Assembly: GCA_019420905.1 (NCBI GenBank)
Contig: JAHZGH010000014.1
Span: 139,862-203,861, forward strand
Origin: Succinivibrionaceae bacterium
GTDB lineage: Bacteria > Pseudomonadota > Gammaproteobacteria > Enterobacterales > Succinivibrionaceae
DNA length: 64,000 nt
Direction of reading: 5' to 3'
Under the pieces are notes generated by a model. That model did no database searches and was not told the origin of the DNA. It saw only the letters and a program-made list of their open reading frames with translations. A program made the position numbers and the translations under genes. Of this stretch, positions 26,610-35,696 are shown piece after piece; within the stretch, counting starts at the first letter, position 1, and the number at the start of each line of letters is the position of its first letter.

Positions 26610-27768
26610 GGAAAACACCATTCAGAATGAAGATTTAATTCCTATCAATATTATCACCGGTTTTCTTGGTAGTGGAAAAACCACTCTCTTAAACCATTGG
26701 GTACAAAGCAGCGATTTTAAGGATACCTTAGTTTTAATAAATGAATTTGGTGATGTCGGACTTGATCATGAATTAGTACAATCTGTCGACGATTCTGTAG
26801 TTTTATTACAATCAGGATGTATCTGCTGTTCCTTACAAGGTGCGCTCATTGACTGCTTAGCACAAAATTATGTAAAAGCTATGCGAGGAGATATCCCTAA
26901 ATTCAAGCGTGTACTAATAGAAACAACCGGTCTTGCAGATCCTGCTGGTGTAATTGCTACTTTAAACGGAGATGAGTTCTTATTAGATCATTTTTACTAT
27001 GATGGTACAGTCACCGTTTTAGACGGCAAATACATTCGTAATCAATTAGAAAAACAATATGAAGCTGTAAAACAAATTGCTTTAGCAGATATCATCTTAG
27101 TAAGCAAAACTGATTTAATTGACTCAGATGAGTTGGATGCAATCTATGAAATCGCTCAAAAAATCAATCCTTCAGCTCATATTTACCCACAAGTAAAAGG
27201 CAATTTTGATCCTCACGCTCTTTTTGAGATTGGACCTTATAAAACAGCTAATCAGGATTATGACGAGAAAGTAAAAAGTTGGCTCAATATTAAAACCCAA
27301 AAGATTGCTTCTTCTTTTAGGCCGGCTACAGTTTCAGGCGCTGTAGGTGTTGCTAAACCTCGTATTATTGCTCATTCTGATATTGATTCTTTTGCCCTTG
27401 AAGTTGAAGAACCTATAGACTCCTTAGCTCTCCTAGCCGCAATTACCGGTGTTCAGGAAAACTTTGGCGATTCTATTTTGCGCATTAAGGGCATTTTAAA
27501 CCTTAAAGATCAAACTAAGCCTATCGTTATTCATGGCGTTCAAGGACAGCTATACCCATTATCTGCACTTAACGACTGGCCTGAAGGAGAACACAGTTCG
27601 AAATTAGTCTTTATATGTCGGGCCTCTGTTTTAGAGCAAGTAAAGACTATGTTTGAATCTATGCTAAAAAATCCTGACAAAGCTGCAATGGTTTATTATG
27701 AACAGCTTTTAGGTAATATAGATAGTCCTGAAGATAATGTTGCTACCGATGATTACGGTCTTAAATAA
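26599..27768 (+). CDS. COG0523/CobW-family metal-associated GTPase (YjiA-like)
   Basis: A GTPase thought to insert or chaperone metals, usually zinc. The P-loop is GFLGSGKTT near residue 23, the metal-binding CxCC motif is SGCICCS near 75, and the base-recognition motif is SKTD near 166. The C-terminal CobW domain ends the 389-residue protein, which is longer than YjiA (318), with an extra stretch between the GTPase and C-terminal domains. ATG 26599 follows GGAGAGG and overlaps the PldB-like gene, suggesting co-expression. The substrate cannot be told from sequence, and no Zur box or zinc gene is nearby. Confidence 0.85.
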   Translation: MSVEENTIQNEDLIPINIITGFLGSGKTTLLNHWVQSSDFKDTLVLINEFGDVGLDHELVQSVDDSVVLLQSGCICCSLQGALIDCLAQNYVKAMRGDIPKFKRVLIETTGLADPAGVIATLNGDEFLLDHFYYDGTVTVLDGKYIRNQLEKQYEAVKQIALADIILVSKTDLIDSDELDAIYEIAQKINPSAHIYPQVKGNFDPHALFEIGPYKTANQDYDEKVKSWLNIKTQKIASSFRPATVSGAVGVAKPRIIAHSDIDSFALEVEEPIDSLALLAAITGVQENFGDSILRIKGILNLKDQTKPIVIHGVQGQLYPLSALNDWPEGEHSSKLVFICRASVLEQVKTMFESMLKNPDKAAMVYYEQLLGNIDSPEDNVATDDYGLK

Positions 27769-27810
27769 AAATTTCTTCTAATAAAATTAATTTTATTTAG
27801 CTTTTATCAA

Positions 27811-27847
27811 AAATAAACCCCCCGACAATTTATCAGAGGGTTTATTT
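27811..27847. terminator. Bidirectional terminator between the GTPase gene and ompA
   Basis: AAATAAACCC (27811-27820) and GGGTTTATTT (27838-27847) form a 10-bp stem with a 17-base loop and T-rich or A-rich flanks. It serves both convergent genes. Confidence 0.75.
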
Positions 27848-27868
27848 TAACTTTCTTAACGAGTTGAC

Positions 27869-28882
27869 TTAAATTTGCTCTTCTTTGGTAATATCACCAG
27901 AAACAATTATCTCAACACGGCGATCTGGAGCTAAACAATCAATAACTGCCTGCTTGCCCTTAACAGAATCACACTTATTTCCTGTTACAGGATTAGCCTT
28001 ACCGCGGCCTTCAACAGTCTTTAAGCTAGTAACGCCAGCAGCATTTAACTCAGCTGCAACTGCATTAGCACGCTTCTCAGAAAGCTTCTGATTATAAGCA
28101 TCGCTACCAATACGATCAGTATAACCATAAACTTCAAACTCAGTATTAGAGAGTTTTGCTGAATCAGATACAACTTGATCTACAGCCTGCTTTCCTTGAG
28201 CACTTAATTCAGAACCATCAAATGGGAATAAAGTTTTTGCATCTAAAGAATGACTCTCAGTTATGCGTACAGTTTTAGGTGCTGCTACTGGGGCAGGGGC
28301 TACAACAGAAGGGCCACCAAAAGTAAACTGGAAGCCTGCATAGAGATAACCTAAATCAGAATCTACTCCATTCTCATCATAAGTATTGAAATAATAATCA
28401 TAACCTACGCGAGCAGAAAAATTCTTAGTAAAGGCATATTGAGCACCTACACCAATAACCGGGGCTAAAGACTCTTCTGAACTAGCATTATCAGGATCAG
28501 CAAAGAAATAAGCTAAGCCAGCTCTAGCAAAAATGTCTGAACCCTTATCGTCAAAACTATAAGCAAAACGCGCATAAATCTCTGGAGCATATGCATCAAT
28601 ATCACCAGTAGCACCTGAAGCTTTATGCTTATACTCAAAGCCATCAAAATAATTAAAGCCTACACCAAGGCCGAACCAATCAGTGAAATTGTATTCACCG
28701 TATAGTCCAATACCATAGCCATTCTCTTCAGATACATCAATAGCATCAGAATCATCAGAATACAAATGAGCCCAGCCGCCACGTACACCAAAAGTAGCTG
28801 ACTGCTCTAAAGCAGCATTAGCAACAAAAGAAGTAGTAGCTAAGCAAGCGGCAATAGATAAAGCTAAAAATTTAGTCTTCAT
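27869..28882 (-). CDS. ompA: OmpA-family outer membrane protein
   Basis: Major outer-membrane beta-barrel that anchors to peptidoglycan. The 337 residues begin with a signal peptide (MKTKFLALSIAACLATTSFV, cleavage after ANA at about residue 23). An eight-strand barrel of alternating aromatic/Gly segments ends near residue 195. A short Pro/Ala linker (APAPVAAP) leads to the OmpA C-terminal domain, where GYTDRIGS and NQKLSEKRA carry the peptidoglycan-binding Asp and Arg. A cysteine pair (NKCDSV and DCLAPDRR) is kept. I chose the ATG at 28882 because it opens the signal peptide; upstream codons to 28969 are not protein-like. Confidence 0.93.
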   Translation of the reverse strand: MKTKFLALSIAACLATTSFVANAALEQSATFGVRGGWAHLYSDDSDAIDVSEENGYGIGLYGEYNFTDWFGLGVGFNYFDGFEYKHKASGATGDIDAYAPEIYARFAYSFDDKGSDIFARAGLAYFFADPDNASSEESLAPVIGVGAQYAFTKNFSARVGYDYYFNTYDENGVDSDLGYLYAGFQFTFGGPSVVAPAPVAAPKTVRITESHSLDAKTLFPFDGSELSAQGKQAVDQVVSDSAKLSNTEFEVYGYTDRIGSDAYNQKLSEKRANAVAAELNAAGVTSLKTVEGRGKANPVTGNKCDSVKGKQAVIDCLAPDRRVEIIVSGDITKEEQI

Positions 28883-29144
28883 AGTACATATTCCAACTTT
28901 AAAATGAACCTTAAACCTGAAATATTCAGGCCTAATAATAACCAAACTGTTAAATTCGGTATTGATCACTTTCTATCCACAATAATTGTTTTATATATCG
29001 GCTTAATCATGACCTCATTTTGAATTCTAGCATATTAAATGAAATATTTTTGCACTCATATTTCTATTTATTGCCTGTATAGGGCTATATTAAAAATAAT
29101 TTTCAATAATTTTATTTAACTAATTATTTTATAAACAAAAAAAA
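28883..29144. other. Non-coding region upstream of ompA
   Basis: This AT-rich stretch holds the ompA leader and promoter region. The ompA Shine-Dalgarno (GGA) is visible about ten bases upstream of its start. I could not find a convincing -35/-10 pair, an RNA gene or an open frame. It ends at the rpmG terminator. Confidence 0.5.
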
Positions 29145-29165
29145 ATGCCCTCAATTTGAGGGCAT
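29145..29165 (-). terminator. Terminator of rpmB-rpmG
   Basis: ATGCCCTCAA and TTGAGGGCAT form a near-continuous palindrome. On the minus strand a run of T residues follows directly (A-run at 29136-29144 on the plus strand), giving a strong rho-independent terminator 33 bases after the rpmG stop. Confidence 0.9.
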
Positions 29166-29198
29166 CATTGATAAACTTTTGCAAAAGTTCATGCAAGA

Positions 29199-29369
29199 TT
29201 ACTTAATCTTGCCTTCTTTATAAAGAACATGCTTACGAACAACTGGATCATACTTCATCATCTCAAGCTTACCTGGGGTAGCACGACGATTCTTATCAGT
29301 AGTATAGAAGTGACCAGTTCCTGCAGTTGAATTTAAACGGATCTTTTCGCGACCGCCTTTCTTAGCCAT
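29199..29369 (-). CDS. rpmG: 50S ribosomal protein L33
   Basis: Large-subunit ribosomal protein of 56 residues, translated here by hand. It begins MAKKGGREKIRLNSTAGTG and ends DPVVRKHVLYKEGKIK, which matches E. coli L33 (55 residues) nearly end to end. It is the cysteine-free form, so it does not need zinc. AGGAG precedes the ATG at good spacing. It lies 12 bases downstream of rpmB, the classic rpmBG operon. Confidence 0.96.
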   Translation of the reverse strand: MAKKGGREKIRLNSTAGTGHFYTTDKNRRATPGKLEMMKYDPVVRKHVLYKEGKIK

Positions 29370-29381
29370 AACTAACTCCTA

Positions 29382-29618
29382 TTAGATCTTGACACCGTTA
29401 GCACGAATATCAGCTAAAACTGCATCAATACCAACTTTATCAATAGTACGCATGCCTTTGGTGGTAACACGAAGTCTTACAAAGCGACCTTCGCTCTCAA
29501 CCCAAAAACGGTGATATTTCAAATTAGGCAGAAAACGGCGCTTTGCCGCATTCTTTGCGTGGGAACGCAGATTACCTACAGTCGGGCGCTTACCCGTAAC
29601 TTGGCAAACTCTGGACAT
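29382..29618 (-). CDS. rpmB: 50S ribosomal protein L28
   Basis: Large-subunit ribosomal protein of 78 residues, exactly the E. coli length. It begins MSRVCQVTGKRPTVGNLRSH and contains KRRFLPNL and WVESEGRFVRLRV. Only two residues of the zinc-ribbon type could be cysteines (Cys5 only is visible), so it is the zinc-independent form. GGAGT precedes the ATG. It is the first gene of the operon, behind a structured leader of nearly 200 bases. Confidence 0.96.
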   Translation of the reverse strand: MSRVCQVTGKRPTVGNLRSHAKNAAKRRFLPNLKYHRFWVESEGRFVRLRVTTKGMRTIDKVGIDAVLADIRANGVKI

Positions 29619-29647
29619 GTTAGTTCACACTCCAAAAAAAGTTAATT

Positions 29648-29758
29648 GTAGTCGTTTAAACGGCTACAGAATAAAAGCTTAAGGTTAAAACATGCTGTAT
29701 TTTACACAAAAAAAACTGACCGCAAAATATATACTTTTTGCAGCCGTTGCCGTGCAAC
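29648..29758 (-). promoter_or_regulatory. Structured leader of the rpmB-rpmG mRNA
   Basis: Three short hairpins lie in the leader: GTAG/CTAC plus CGTTTAAACG (29648-29667), GCAAAA/TTTTGC (29722-29741), and GTTGC/GCAAC with a 3-base loop (29746-29758). The first sits about 30 bases before the rpmB start. This could support feedback control by a ribosomal protein, but no known leader class was recognised. Confidence 0.4.
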
Positions 29759-29817
29759 ACAGCTTGATTTTTTCAGGTAAGGACCAGCCTTTCCTTTCTT
29801 TTACGTGGTAATCGCAA

Positions 29818-29823
29818 ATTATA
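29818..29823 (-). promoter_or_regulatory. Probable -10 element for rpmB-rpmG
   Basis: A perfect TATAAT on the minus strand (ATTATA at 29818-29823). A possible TTGATC -35 lies 19 bases upstream (29843-29848), which is longer than ideal. It would give a leader of about 190 bases before rpmB. The rest of the 29619-29938 gap holds this leader and the coaBC upstream region, with another TATAAT at 29891-29896 on the plus strand. Confidence 0.45.
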
Positions 29824-29938
29824 ACGTAAAAAAGACCATTTCGATCAATATTTATAAAAATTAATTCACTAATTTTTTTATATAGCTATATATAATTAAC
29901 TTTATAAAAGAAAATTTATGCAAAAAAAGGAGCTAATA

Positions 29939-31228
29939 ATGAAAGCTAAACTTCAAGATCGAAAGATTCTCTTAGGTGTAAGTGGCGGTATTGCCGCCTA
30001 TAAAGCTTGTACATTATGTCGCTTATTAGTGAAGCACGGGGCATCCGTACATGTGATCATGACCCCTTCTGCAACTAAATTAGTGGGAAAGACAACATTT
30101 GAAGCACTTTCAGGACATCCTGTCGGCGTAGATATCTTTTCTGAAGCTAACCGTATTTCTCACATCAGTCTTGCACGTGATGCCGATCTAATGGTTATAG
30201 CCCCAGCAACAGCTAACACTATTGCAAAAATCACCTCAGGAATGGCTGATAATCTTCTCTCAGCAACATTCTTAGCTGCAACATGTCCAGTATTAGTTGC
30301 ACCTGCTATGAATGTAAACATGTATCGTAATAAGGCAACTCAAGCTAATCTTAAAACCTTAAAAGATCGCGGTATATATGTAATTAATCCAGGAATAGGT
30401 GAGCTCGCTTGCGGAGTTAGTGCAGAAGGCAGGCTTCCTGAACCTGAGGAAATTTGCGATGTTATTTGCTCAATTTTAAGTGATAGAATCGCTTTCAAAG
30501 AAGATCCTCTTCTACCTAAACCACAACCGCCTTTAGGTTTAACTCAGACTAAATTACTCCCTTCTGCTGATGGGGCTGGACTTAAAATTTTAATTACAGC
30601 TGGCCCAACCATAGAAGATTTAGATCCAGTACGCTTTATATCCAATAGAAGCTCTGGGAAAATGGGATATGCTCTTGCCGAGGCATGCAAAGCTACTGGA
30701 GCTGAGGTTACACTTATAAGTGGTCCTGTAAATCTTCCTATACCAGCAGGAATAAAATGCATCAAGGTACGCTCAGCTCAGCAAATGCTTACTGCCGTGG
30801 ATAGCGAAGTTGCAAGGCAAGATATTTTCATCGGAGCTGCAGCTGTTGCCGACTATAGAAGTGAACATATTGCTACCGATAAAATCAAAAAGCAAAATGA
30901 TGTTGATAAATTATGTTTAACCCTCATCAAAAATCCAGATATTATCGCTTCTGTGGGAATGCGCGAAATCAATCGCCCATTTACAGTAGGTTTTGCAGCA
31001 GAAACTTCTAATTTAGAGAAAAACGCTCAAGATAAACTTATTCGCAAACATCTGGATTTAATTATTCTAAATAATGTAGCATCATCTAAGGTTGGTTTTG
31101 ATAGTAATGACAATGAGGTTACTGTATTTGATAAAGATGGAAAAATTGCTTATTTTGCAAAAGAAGCTAAATCTGTTATTGCTCAGCGCTTAGTAAGCTT
31201 AATTATAAAAATCTATAAACATCTTTAG
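29939..31228 (+). CDS. coaBC: Bifunctional phosphopantothenoylcysteine decarboxylase/phosphopantothenate--cysteine ligase CoaBC
   Basis: Catalyses two steps of coenzyme A synthesis. The 429 residues comprise an N-terminal flavin decarboxylase (GVSGGIAAYKA near residue 12, ISHISLARDAD with the catalytic His, the APAMNVNM motif near 118, and the flexible-flap Cys in GELACGVSAEGRL) and a C-terminal ligase (ITAGPTIEDLDPVRFISNRSSGKMG near 215). A linker of about 25 residues between the domains is longer than in E. coli (406 total). AGGAG precedes ATG 29939; an ATG at 29918 lacks such a site. dut follows in the usual coaBC-dut order. Confidence 0.96.
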   Translation: MKAKLQDRKILLGVSGGIAAYKACTLCRLLVKHGASVHVIMTPSATKLVGKTTFEALSGHPVGVDIFSEANRISHISLARDADLMVIAPATANTIAKITSGMADNLLSATFLAATCPVLVAPAMNVNMYRNKATQANLKTLKDRGIYVINPGIGELACGVSAEGRLPEPEEICDVICSILSDRIAFKEDPLLPKPQPPLGLTQTKLLPSADGAGLKILITAGPTIEDLDPVRFISNRSSGKMGYALAEACKATGAEVTLISGPVNLPIPAGIKCIKVRSAQQMLTAVDSEVARQDIFIGAAAVADYRSEHIATDKIKKQNDVDKLCLTLIKNPDIIASVGMREINRPFTVGFAAETSNLEKNAQDKLIRKHLDLIILNNVASSKVGFDSNDNEVTVFDKDGKIAYFAKEAKSVIAQRLVSLIIKIYKHL

Positions 31229-31240
31229 ATGAGGTATAAG

Positions 31241-31693
31241 ATGTTAAATGTGCAACTTAAAATCCTTGATCCTCGTTTAGGTACCAAATTTCCATTACCA
31301 GACTATGAAACTGTACAAGCTGCAGGCATGGATTTACGAGCTATGGAAAAAGAGGACTTCATTCTAAACCCAGGAGAGGTTCGTATGGTACAAGCTGGTT
31401 TTGCTATGCATATTGGTGATAGTAATGTCTGTGCTGTCATTGTTCCTAGATCAGGATTAGGATTTAAACATGGCATTGTTCTTAGCAATTTGACCGGTAT
31501 TATTGATGCTGACTATCAAGGACCTCTCATGATGCCTTTATGGAATCACAGCAATAATCCATTTGAAATTCACGTTGGTGACAGAGTTGCACAAATGTTG
31601 TTTATGCCTATAATTAGGGCCAATTTTGAGCTAGTAGATGATTTTAAACCAACCGAACGCGGTACTAAAGGATTTGGCTCTACAGGAGTTTAA
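31241..31693 (+). CDS. dut: Deoxyuridine 5'-triphosphate nucleotidohydrolase (dUTPase)
   Basis: Hydrolyses dUTP to dUMP, keeping uracil out of DNA and supplying thymidylate synthesis. The 150-residue protein matches E. coli Dut (151). The trimeric dUTPase motifs are in order: AGMDLRA (1), PRSGLGFKHG (2), GIIDADYQGP (3), GDRVAQ (4) and RGTKGFGSTG (5). GAGG lies six bases before ATG 31241; an earlier ATG at 31229 lacks one. It starts 12 bases after coaBC. Confidence 0.97.
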   Translation: MLNVQLKILDPRLGTKFPLPDYETVQAAGMDLRAMEKEDFILNPGEVRMVQAGFAMHIGDSNVCAVIVPRSGLGFKHGIVLSNLTGIIDADYQGPLMMPLWNHSNNPFEIHVGDRVAQMLFMPIIRANFELVDDFKPTERGTKGFGSTGV

Positions 31694-31709
31694 TAAAAAA
31701 TATTTATAG

Positions 31710-31728
31710 CGGCTATTTTAAATAGCCG
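31710..31728 (+). terminator. Probable terminator of coaBC-dut
   Basis: CGGCTATT and AATAGCCG form an 8-bp stem with a 3-base loop, 16 bases after the dut stop. The following T-tract is weak. Confidence 0.6.
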
Positions 31729-31868
31729 TTATGCCAAAATTACTTCTAAATCAATTTAATATAACATTTATAACAAAAGATCTTCATATATTTAAAATAT
31801 TCTATTATTTCTTTACAAGACATATCCTTATCCGACTTTATTGATAATATACATACTTATATAAAAAA

Positions 31869-31888
31869 GGCTGATCATATGATCAGCC
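31869..31888 (-). terminator. Terminator of the argFGH unit
   Basis: A perfect 20-bp palindrome (GGCTGATCAT and ATGATCAGCC). On the minus strand it is followed by TTTTTTATA. It sits 20 bases after the argH stop. Confidence 0.85.
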
Positions 31889-31907
31889 CTTTATGATCAT
31901 TTAATAA

Positions 31908-33287
31908 TTATCTTGAAGCTAAACGCTCATTCCATATTGCTAATTCAGCTGCTGTTTGTGCTGGAGCTGTACCGCCTTTTATATTACGTCTAGCAATAAT
32001 ATTCTCAAGCTGTAAGCAAGGATATACATCATCAGAAATTACATTACTGAATTTTTTAAATTCCTCTACAGACATATCCTCTAACGGCTTTTGCATAGAA
32101 ATTGCATAAAGAACAGCTCTTCCTACGATAGAATGTGCCTCTCTAAAAGGAATACCTTTTGAAACTAAATAATCTGCAAGCTCAGTAGCATTAGAATATC
32201 CGCCTTTAGCTGCATTTTCTGCAACCTTAACATTAAGTTTAATGCCTTCAAATACTAAAGAAGCCATATACAAACTGTCTTCCCATGTATCCATAGCATC
32301 AAATAAACGTTCCTTATCTTCCTGTAAATCCTTATCATAGGCTAAAGGCAAAGCTTTACAGGTAACTAACATACCTGTTAATGCAGCGACGACACGACCA
32401 CATTTTCCGCGGATAAGCTCTAAAGCATCAGGGTTCTTTTTTTGAGGCATCAAAGAAGAACCTGAGGTAACCTTATCAGAAAGTTCTACAAAATGGGCCT
32501 CTCCGCTATTATAAATAATTAAATCTTCAGCTAATCGAGATAAATGCACCATAGAAATAGAGGCATCTGATAATAACTCCATAACATAATCACGATCTGA
32601 CACAGCATCTAAACTATTTGCTGTAGCTTCTTTAAAGCCTAGAGCTAACGCTAATTTATCACGATCAATATTATATGCTGTACCTGCTAAGGCGGCCGAG
32701 CCTAAAGGACTAGTACGTAATAAATCTAAAGTGTTACCTAATCGCTGATAATCACGCTCAAACATATTTACATAAGCTAAAATCCAATGGCTAAATGTCA
32801 CAGGCTGAGCTCTCTGTAAATGAGTATAGCCAGGAAATAAAGCTCCTTGATTTTCTCCTGCAACTTTTACTAATTCTTTCTGTAAATGAACCAAAGCCTC
32901 GCGAACTCGCTCGCAAGCTTTCAAGCACCAAAGTTTAAGATCTAAAGCTACCTGATCGTTACGGCTACGTCCTGTATGCAACTTTTTACCTAAAGACCCA
33001 ACCTTTTCTATTAAGCGTCGTTCAACATAAGAATGGATATCTTCATCCCCAGCCGCAGCAATAGAATGAAGATTTGGACTTACCTCGTCATGTAATTCCT
33101 GTAAAGCCTTCTTTAAATTTTCACACTCACTTACAGTTAAAACACCAGCCTCACAAATAGCATCTGCCCAACAAATAGAGCCCTCTATATCTTCTAAGGC
33201 TAAGCGATAATCAAATTTTAAAGAATCGTTATAATCCTTAAAGCGCTGATCTGGTCCTTCAGTAAATCTTCCGCCCCATAAAGCCAT
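31908..33287 (-). CDS. argH: Argininosuccinate lyase
   Basis: Last step of arginine synthesis: cleaves argininosuccinate to arginine and fumarate. The 459 residues match the family (457 in E. coli). Visible are the N-terminal WGGRF, the HTGRSRNDQVA loop near residue 110, the THLQRAQP motif near 160 and the superfamily signature GSSLMPQKKNPD near 280. ATG 33287 is set by GAGG six bases upstream. It lies downstream of argF and argG on the same strand, although a terminator-like hairpin separates it from argG, so argH expression may be partly independent. Confidence 0.97.
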   Translation of the reverse strand: MALWGGRFTEGPDQRFKDYNDSLKFDYRLALEDIEGSICWADAICEAGVLTVSECENLKKALQELHDEVSPNLHSIAAAGDEDIHSYVERRLIEKVGSLGKKLHTGRSRNDQVALDLKLWCLKACERVREALVHLQKELVKVAGENQGALFPGYTHLQRAQPVTFSHWILAYVNMFERDYQRLGNTLDLLRTSPLGSAALAGTAYNIDRDKLALALGFKEATANSLDAVSDRDYVMELLSDASISMVHLSRLAEDLIIYNSGEAHFVELSDKVTSGSSLMPQKKNPDALELIRGKCGRVVAALTGMLVTCKALPLAYDKDLQEDKERLFDAMDTWEDSLYMASLVFEGIKLNVKVAENAAKGGYSNATELADYLVSKGIPFREAHSIVGRAVLYAISMQKPLEDMSVEEFKKFSNVISDDVYPCLQLENIIARRNIKGGTAPAQTAAELAIWNERLASR

Positions 33288-33485
33288 AAACACCTCACGA
33301 ATTTAAACAATTTATAGATTCCAATCTATCTAATCCATAAATTTGCTTTAAACAAACCTTTATATAAATGCCTATCTTCTCTTATTATACACAGAAAGCA
33401 GTTACTCTTAATTTACTGTAAAAAGCATTGCATAATAGATCTAGGCAACTGCAGACTATTTATTAATAATAATATGATCAAAAAA

Positions 33486-33514
33486 ACGGTCCTAAGCATA
33501 AAGCCTAGAACCGT
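33486..33514 (-). terminator. Terminator-like hairpin between argG and argH
   Basis: An imperfect 12-bp stem (ACGGTCCTAAGC and GCCTAGAACCGT) ending on the minus strand in a run of T residues. It would end or reduce transcription after argG, making argH expression attenuated or separately promoted. Confidence 0.75.
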
Positions 33515-33534
33515 CTTATTTTACTTAATCTATA

Positions 33535-34767
33535 TTAGTGCTTTTGCTTCTTATCGTTAATAGCTCTAATACGGCTAGGTAAAGAGTATAAACGGATAAA
33601 GCCTTCAGCGTCAGCCTGAGAATAAACATCATCTGCACCAAAGGTTACAAAGTCAAAATTGAACAGAGAATTCGGAGAATCCTTCTGGATAATATCAATA
33701 TTACCCTTGTAAAGCTTAACCACTACCTTACCATTTAAATCCTGAGCTAAATTATCTGCAGCAGCTAAAAGAACTTCACGCAAACGAGTAAACCAGCGAC
33801 CATCATAAACTAATTGAGCAAATTCAATAGCTAAATGCTCACGGAATACACGAACAGACTTATCCTCTACTAACTGCTCAATCGCACGTAAAGCCTTCCA
33901 AATGATGGTACCGCCCGGGGTTTCATAGCAGCCACGAGATTTCATACCTACTAAACGATTTTCTGTAATATCAATACGACCAACACCATGACGTGCACCA
34001 ATAGTGTTTAAGGTATCGATAATCTTAAAAGGAGTCATTGCCTCTCCATTGATAGCAGTAACAATGCCTTTTTCAATGGTTAACTCAAAAGTTTCCGGAG
34101 TATCTGGGGCCTTCTCTGGATCTGTAGTCCACACCCAAACATTCTCAGAAGGAGCATTCCAAGTATTCTCTAACTCACCGCCTTCAGTAGAAATATGTAA
34201 GCAGTTAGCGTCACGGCTGTAAATTTTCTTTAAGGTAGCCTTACAAGGAATATTACGAGCCTCCAGATAAGCTAATAATTCTTCGCGAGACTGCATATTC
34301 CAAATACGCCAAGGAGCAATAACGTCTAATTGCGGAGCTAATGCTGCAACAGCACTTTCAAAACGAACCTGATCATTACCCTTGCCTGTAGCTCCATGAG
34401 CAATTGCATCAGCACCCTCAGCTAACGCACATTCAACCATAGCTTTAGCAATTACAGGTCTTGCAATAGCTGTACCTAAAAGGTATTCACCCTCATAGAT
34501 AGCGCCTGTTTTCATAGCCTCAAATACATAATCACGGACAAATTCTTCTCTTAAATCCTTAACAATGCACTTGCTAGCACCTGACTGAATGGCTTTCTGC
34601 TCAATGCCGTCTAAATCTTCTCGTTCCTGTCCGACATCAGCTACAAAACAAATAACCTCACAGTCGCCATAATTCTCTTTTAACCACGGTACAATGGTAG
34701 AAGTATCCAAACCACCTGAATATGCTAAGACTACTTTCTTATAGTGCTTGTTCTCGTGTTTTAACAT
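33535..34767 (-). CDS. argG: Argininosuccinate synthase
   Basis: Condenses citrulline and aspartate with ATP to make argininosuccinate. The ATP-pyrophosphatase loop AYSGGLDTS lies near residue 14, with GATGKGNDQVRFE near 125 and SRGCYETPGG near 280. At 410 residues it is the short class found in most bacteria, not the 447-residue E. coli type, so it differs from the enterobacterial gene. GAGGAA precedes the ATG. It follows argF by 26 bases and is probably co-transcribed. Confidence 0.96.
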   Translation of the reverse strand: MLKHENKHYKKVVLAYSGGLDTSTIVPWLKENYGDCEVICFVADVGQEREDLDGIEQKAIQSGASKCIVKDLREEFVRDYVFEAMKTGAIYEGEYLLGTAIARPVIAKAMVECALAEGADAIAHGATGKGNDQVRFESAVAALAPQLDVIAPWRIWNMQSREELLAYLEARNIPCKATLKKIYSRDANCLHISTEGGELENTWNAPSENVWVWTTDPEKAPDTPETFELTIEKGIVTAINGEAMTPFKIIDTLNTIGARHGVGRIDITENRLVGMKSRGCYETPGGTIIWKALRAIEQLVEDKSVRVFREHLAIEFAQLVYDGRWFTRLREVLLAAADNLAQDLNGKVVVKLYKGNIDIIQKDSPNSLFNFDFVTFGADDVYSQADAEGFIRLYSLPSRIRAINDKKQKH

Positions 34768-34793
34768 GTTTTTATATTCCTCAAGAATAAAAC

Positions 34794-35696
34794 TTAAATA
34801 AGTTTAGAAAGTACTGCCATGTGAATATGTAAGCGGTTCTCAGCCTCATCAAAAACGACTGACTTATCGCCATCCATAACTTCATCAGTAATTTCATAAT
34901 TGCGATGAGCTGGCAGACAATGTAAAACAATCTGCGCACCAGATCTATCTACAAGGTTTTGGTTGATTTGATAAGGCATATACTTCTTCTTAACAGCATC
35001 AAGAGGAGTATTATCACCCATAGATACCCAAGTATCAGTATAAACGACATCCATATTATTTATATTTTCAATATCGTTTCTTACCTCAAGCTTGCAACCA
35101 TTCTTAGAAGCAATTTCACTAGCTTTAGAAAAAACCTGAACATCTGGACCACAGCCTTGTGGGCAGAAGCAACTGACATTAACTCCTAAAATAGAACCCG
35201 CTACTAATAAGGAATTAGTAACGTTATTGCCATCACCAACATATGCTAAATTAACGCCCTTTAATTTACCTAGATGCTCTCTAACTGTCATATAATCAGC
35301 CATAGCCTGAGCCGGATGATATAGATCTGACAGAGCATTTATTACAGGAACGTTACCATATTGGGCTAATTGTTCTAAAGTATTCTGAGAATAAACTCGA
35401 CCGACTAAACAATCAACCCAACGGCATAAATTGCGCGCATAATCTCCAATGGTCTCTCGTTTGCCTAACTCACCATTTTGCAGATCTAAATATACGCCGT
35501 GCCCGCCTAAACGGTAAAAAGCTAACTCAAAGGTGGTCCTGGTTCTTAAAGAAGGCTTCTCAAACATGATTGCTCCGCTACGGCCTTTAAGAACCTCTCT
35601 ATACTTAGCCGGTTCTTTCTTCATGGCTGTTGCAGTATCAATAATATCGAGATATTCATCCTGGCTAAATTCAAAGCCGGTTAAAAGATGACGCAT
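34794..35696 (-). CDS. argF: Ornithine carbamoyltransferase
   Basis: Makes citrulline from ornithine and carbamoyl phosphate. The carbamoyl-phosphate motif appears as SLRTRTTFE near residue 49 (STRTR in enterobacteria), then HPAQ near 126, the ornithine loop TDTWVSMGD near 218 and HCLPAHR near 258. The 300-residue length and the SLRTR form resemble OTCases outside the enterobacteria. First gene of argF-argG-argH. A minus-strand TATAAT at 35732-35737 could be its -10; I could not find a convincing ARG box. Confidence 0.92.
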   Translation of the reverse strand: MRHLLTGFEFSQDEYLDIIDTATAMKKEPAKYREVLKGRSGAIMFEKPSLRTRTTFELAFYRLGGHGVYLDLQNGELGKRETIGDYARNLCRWVDCLVGRVYSQNTLEQLAQYGNVPVINALSDLYHPAQAMADYMTVREHLGKLKGVNLAYVGDGNNVTNSLLVAGSILGVNVSCFCPQGCGPDVQVFSKASEIASKNGCKLEVRNDIENINNMDVVYTDTWVSMGDNTPLDAVKKKYMPYQINQNLVDRSGAQIVLHCLPAHRNYEITDEVMDGDKSVVFDEAENRLHIHMAVLSKLI

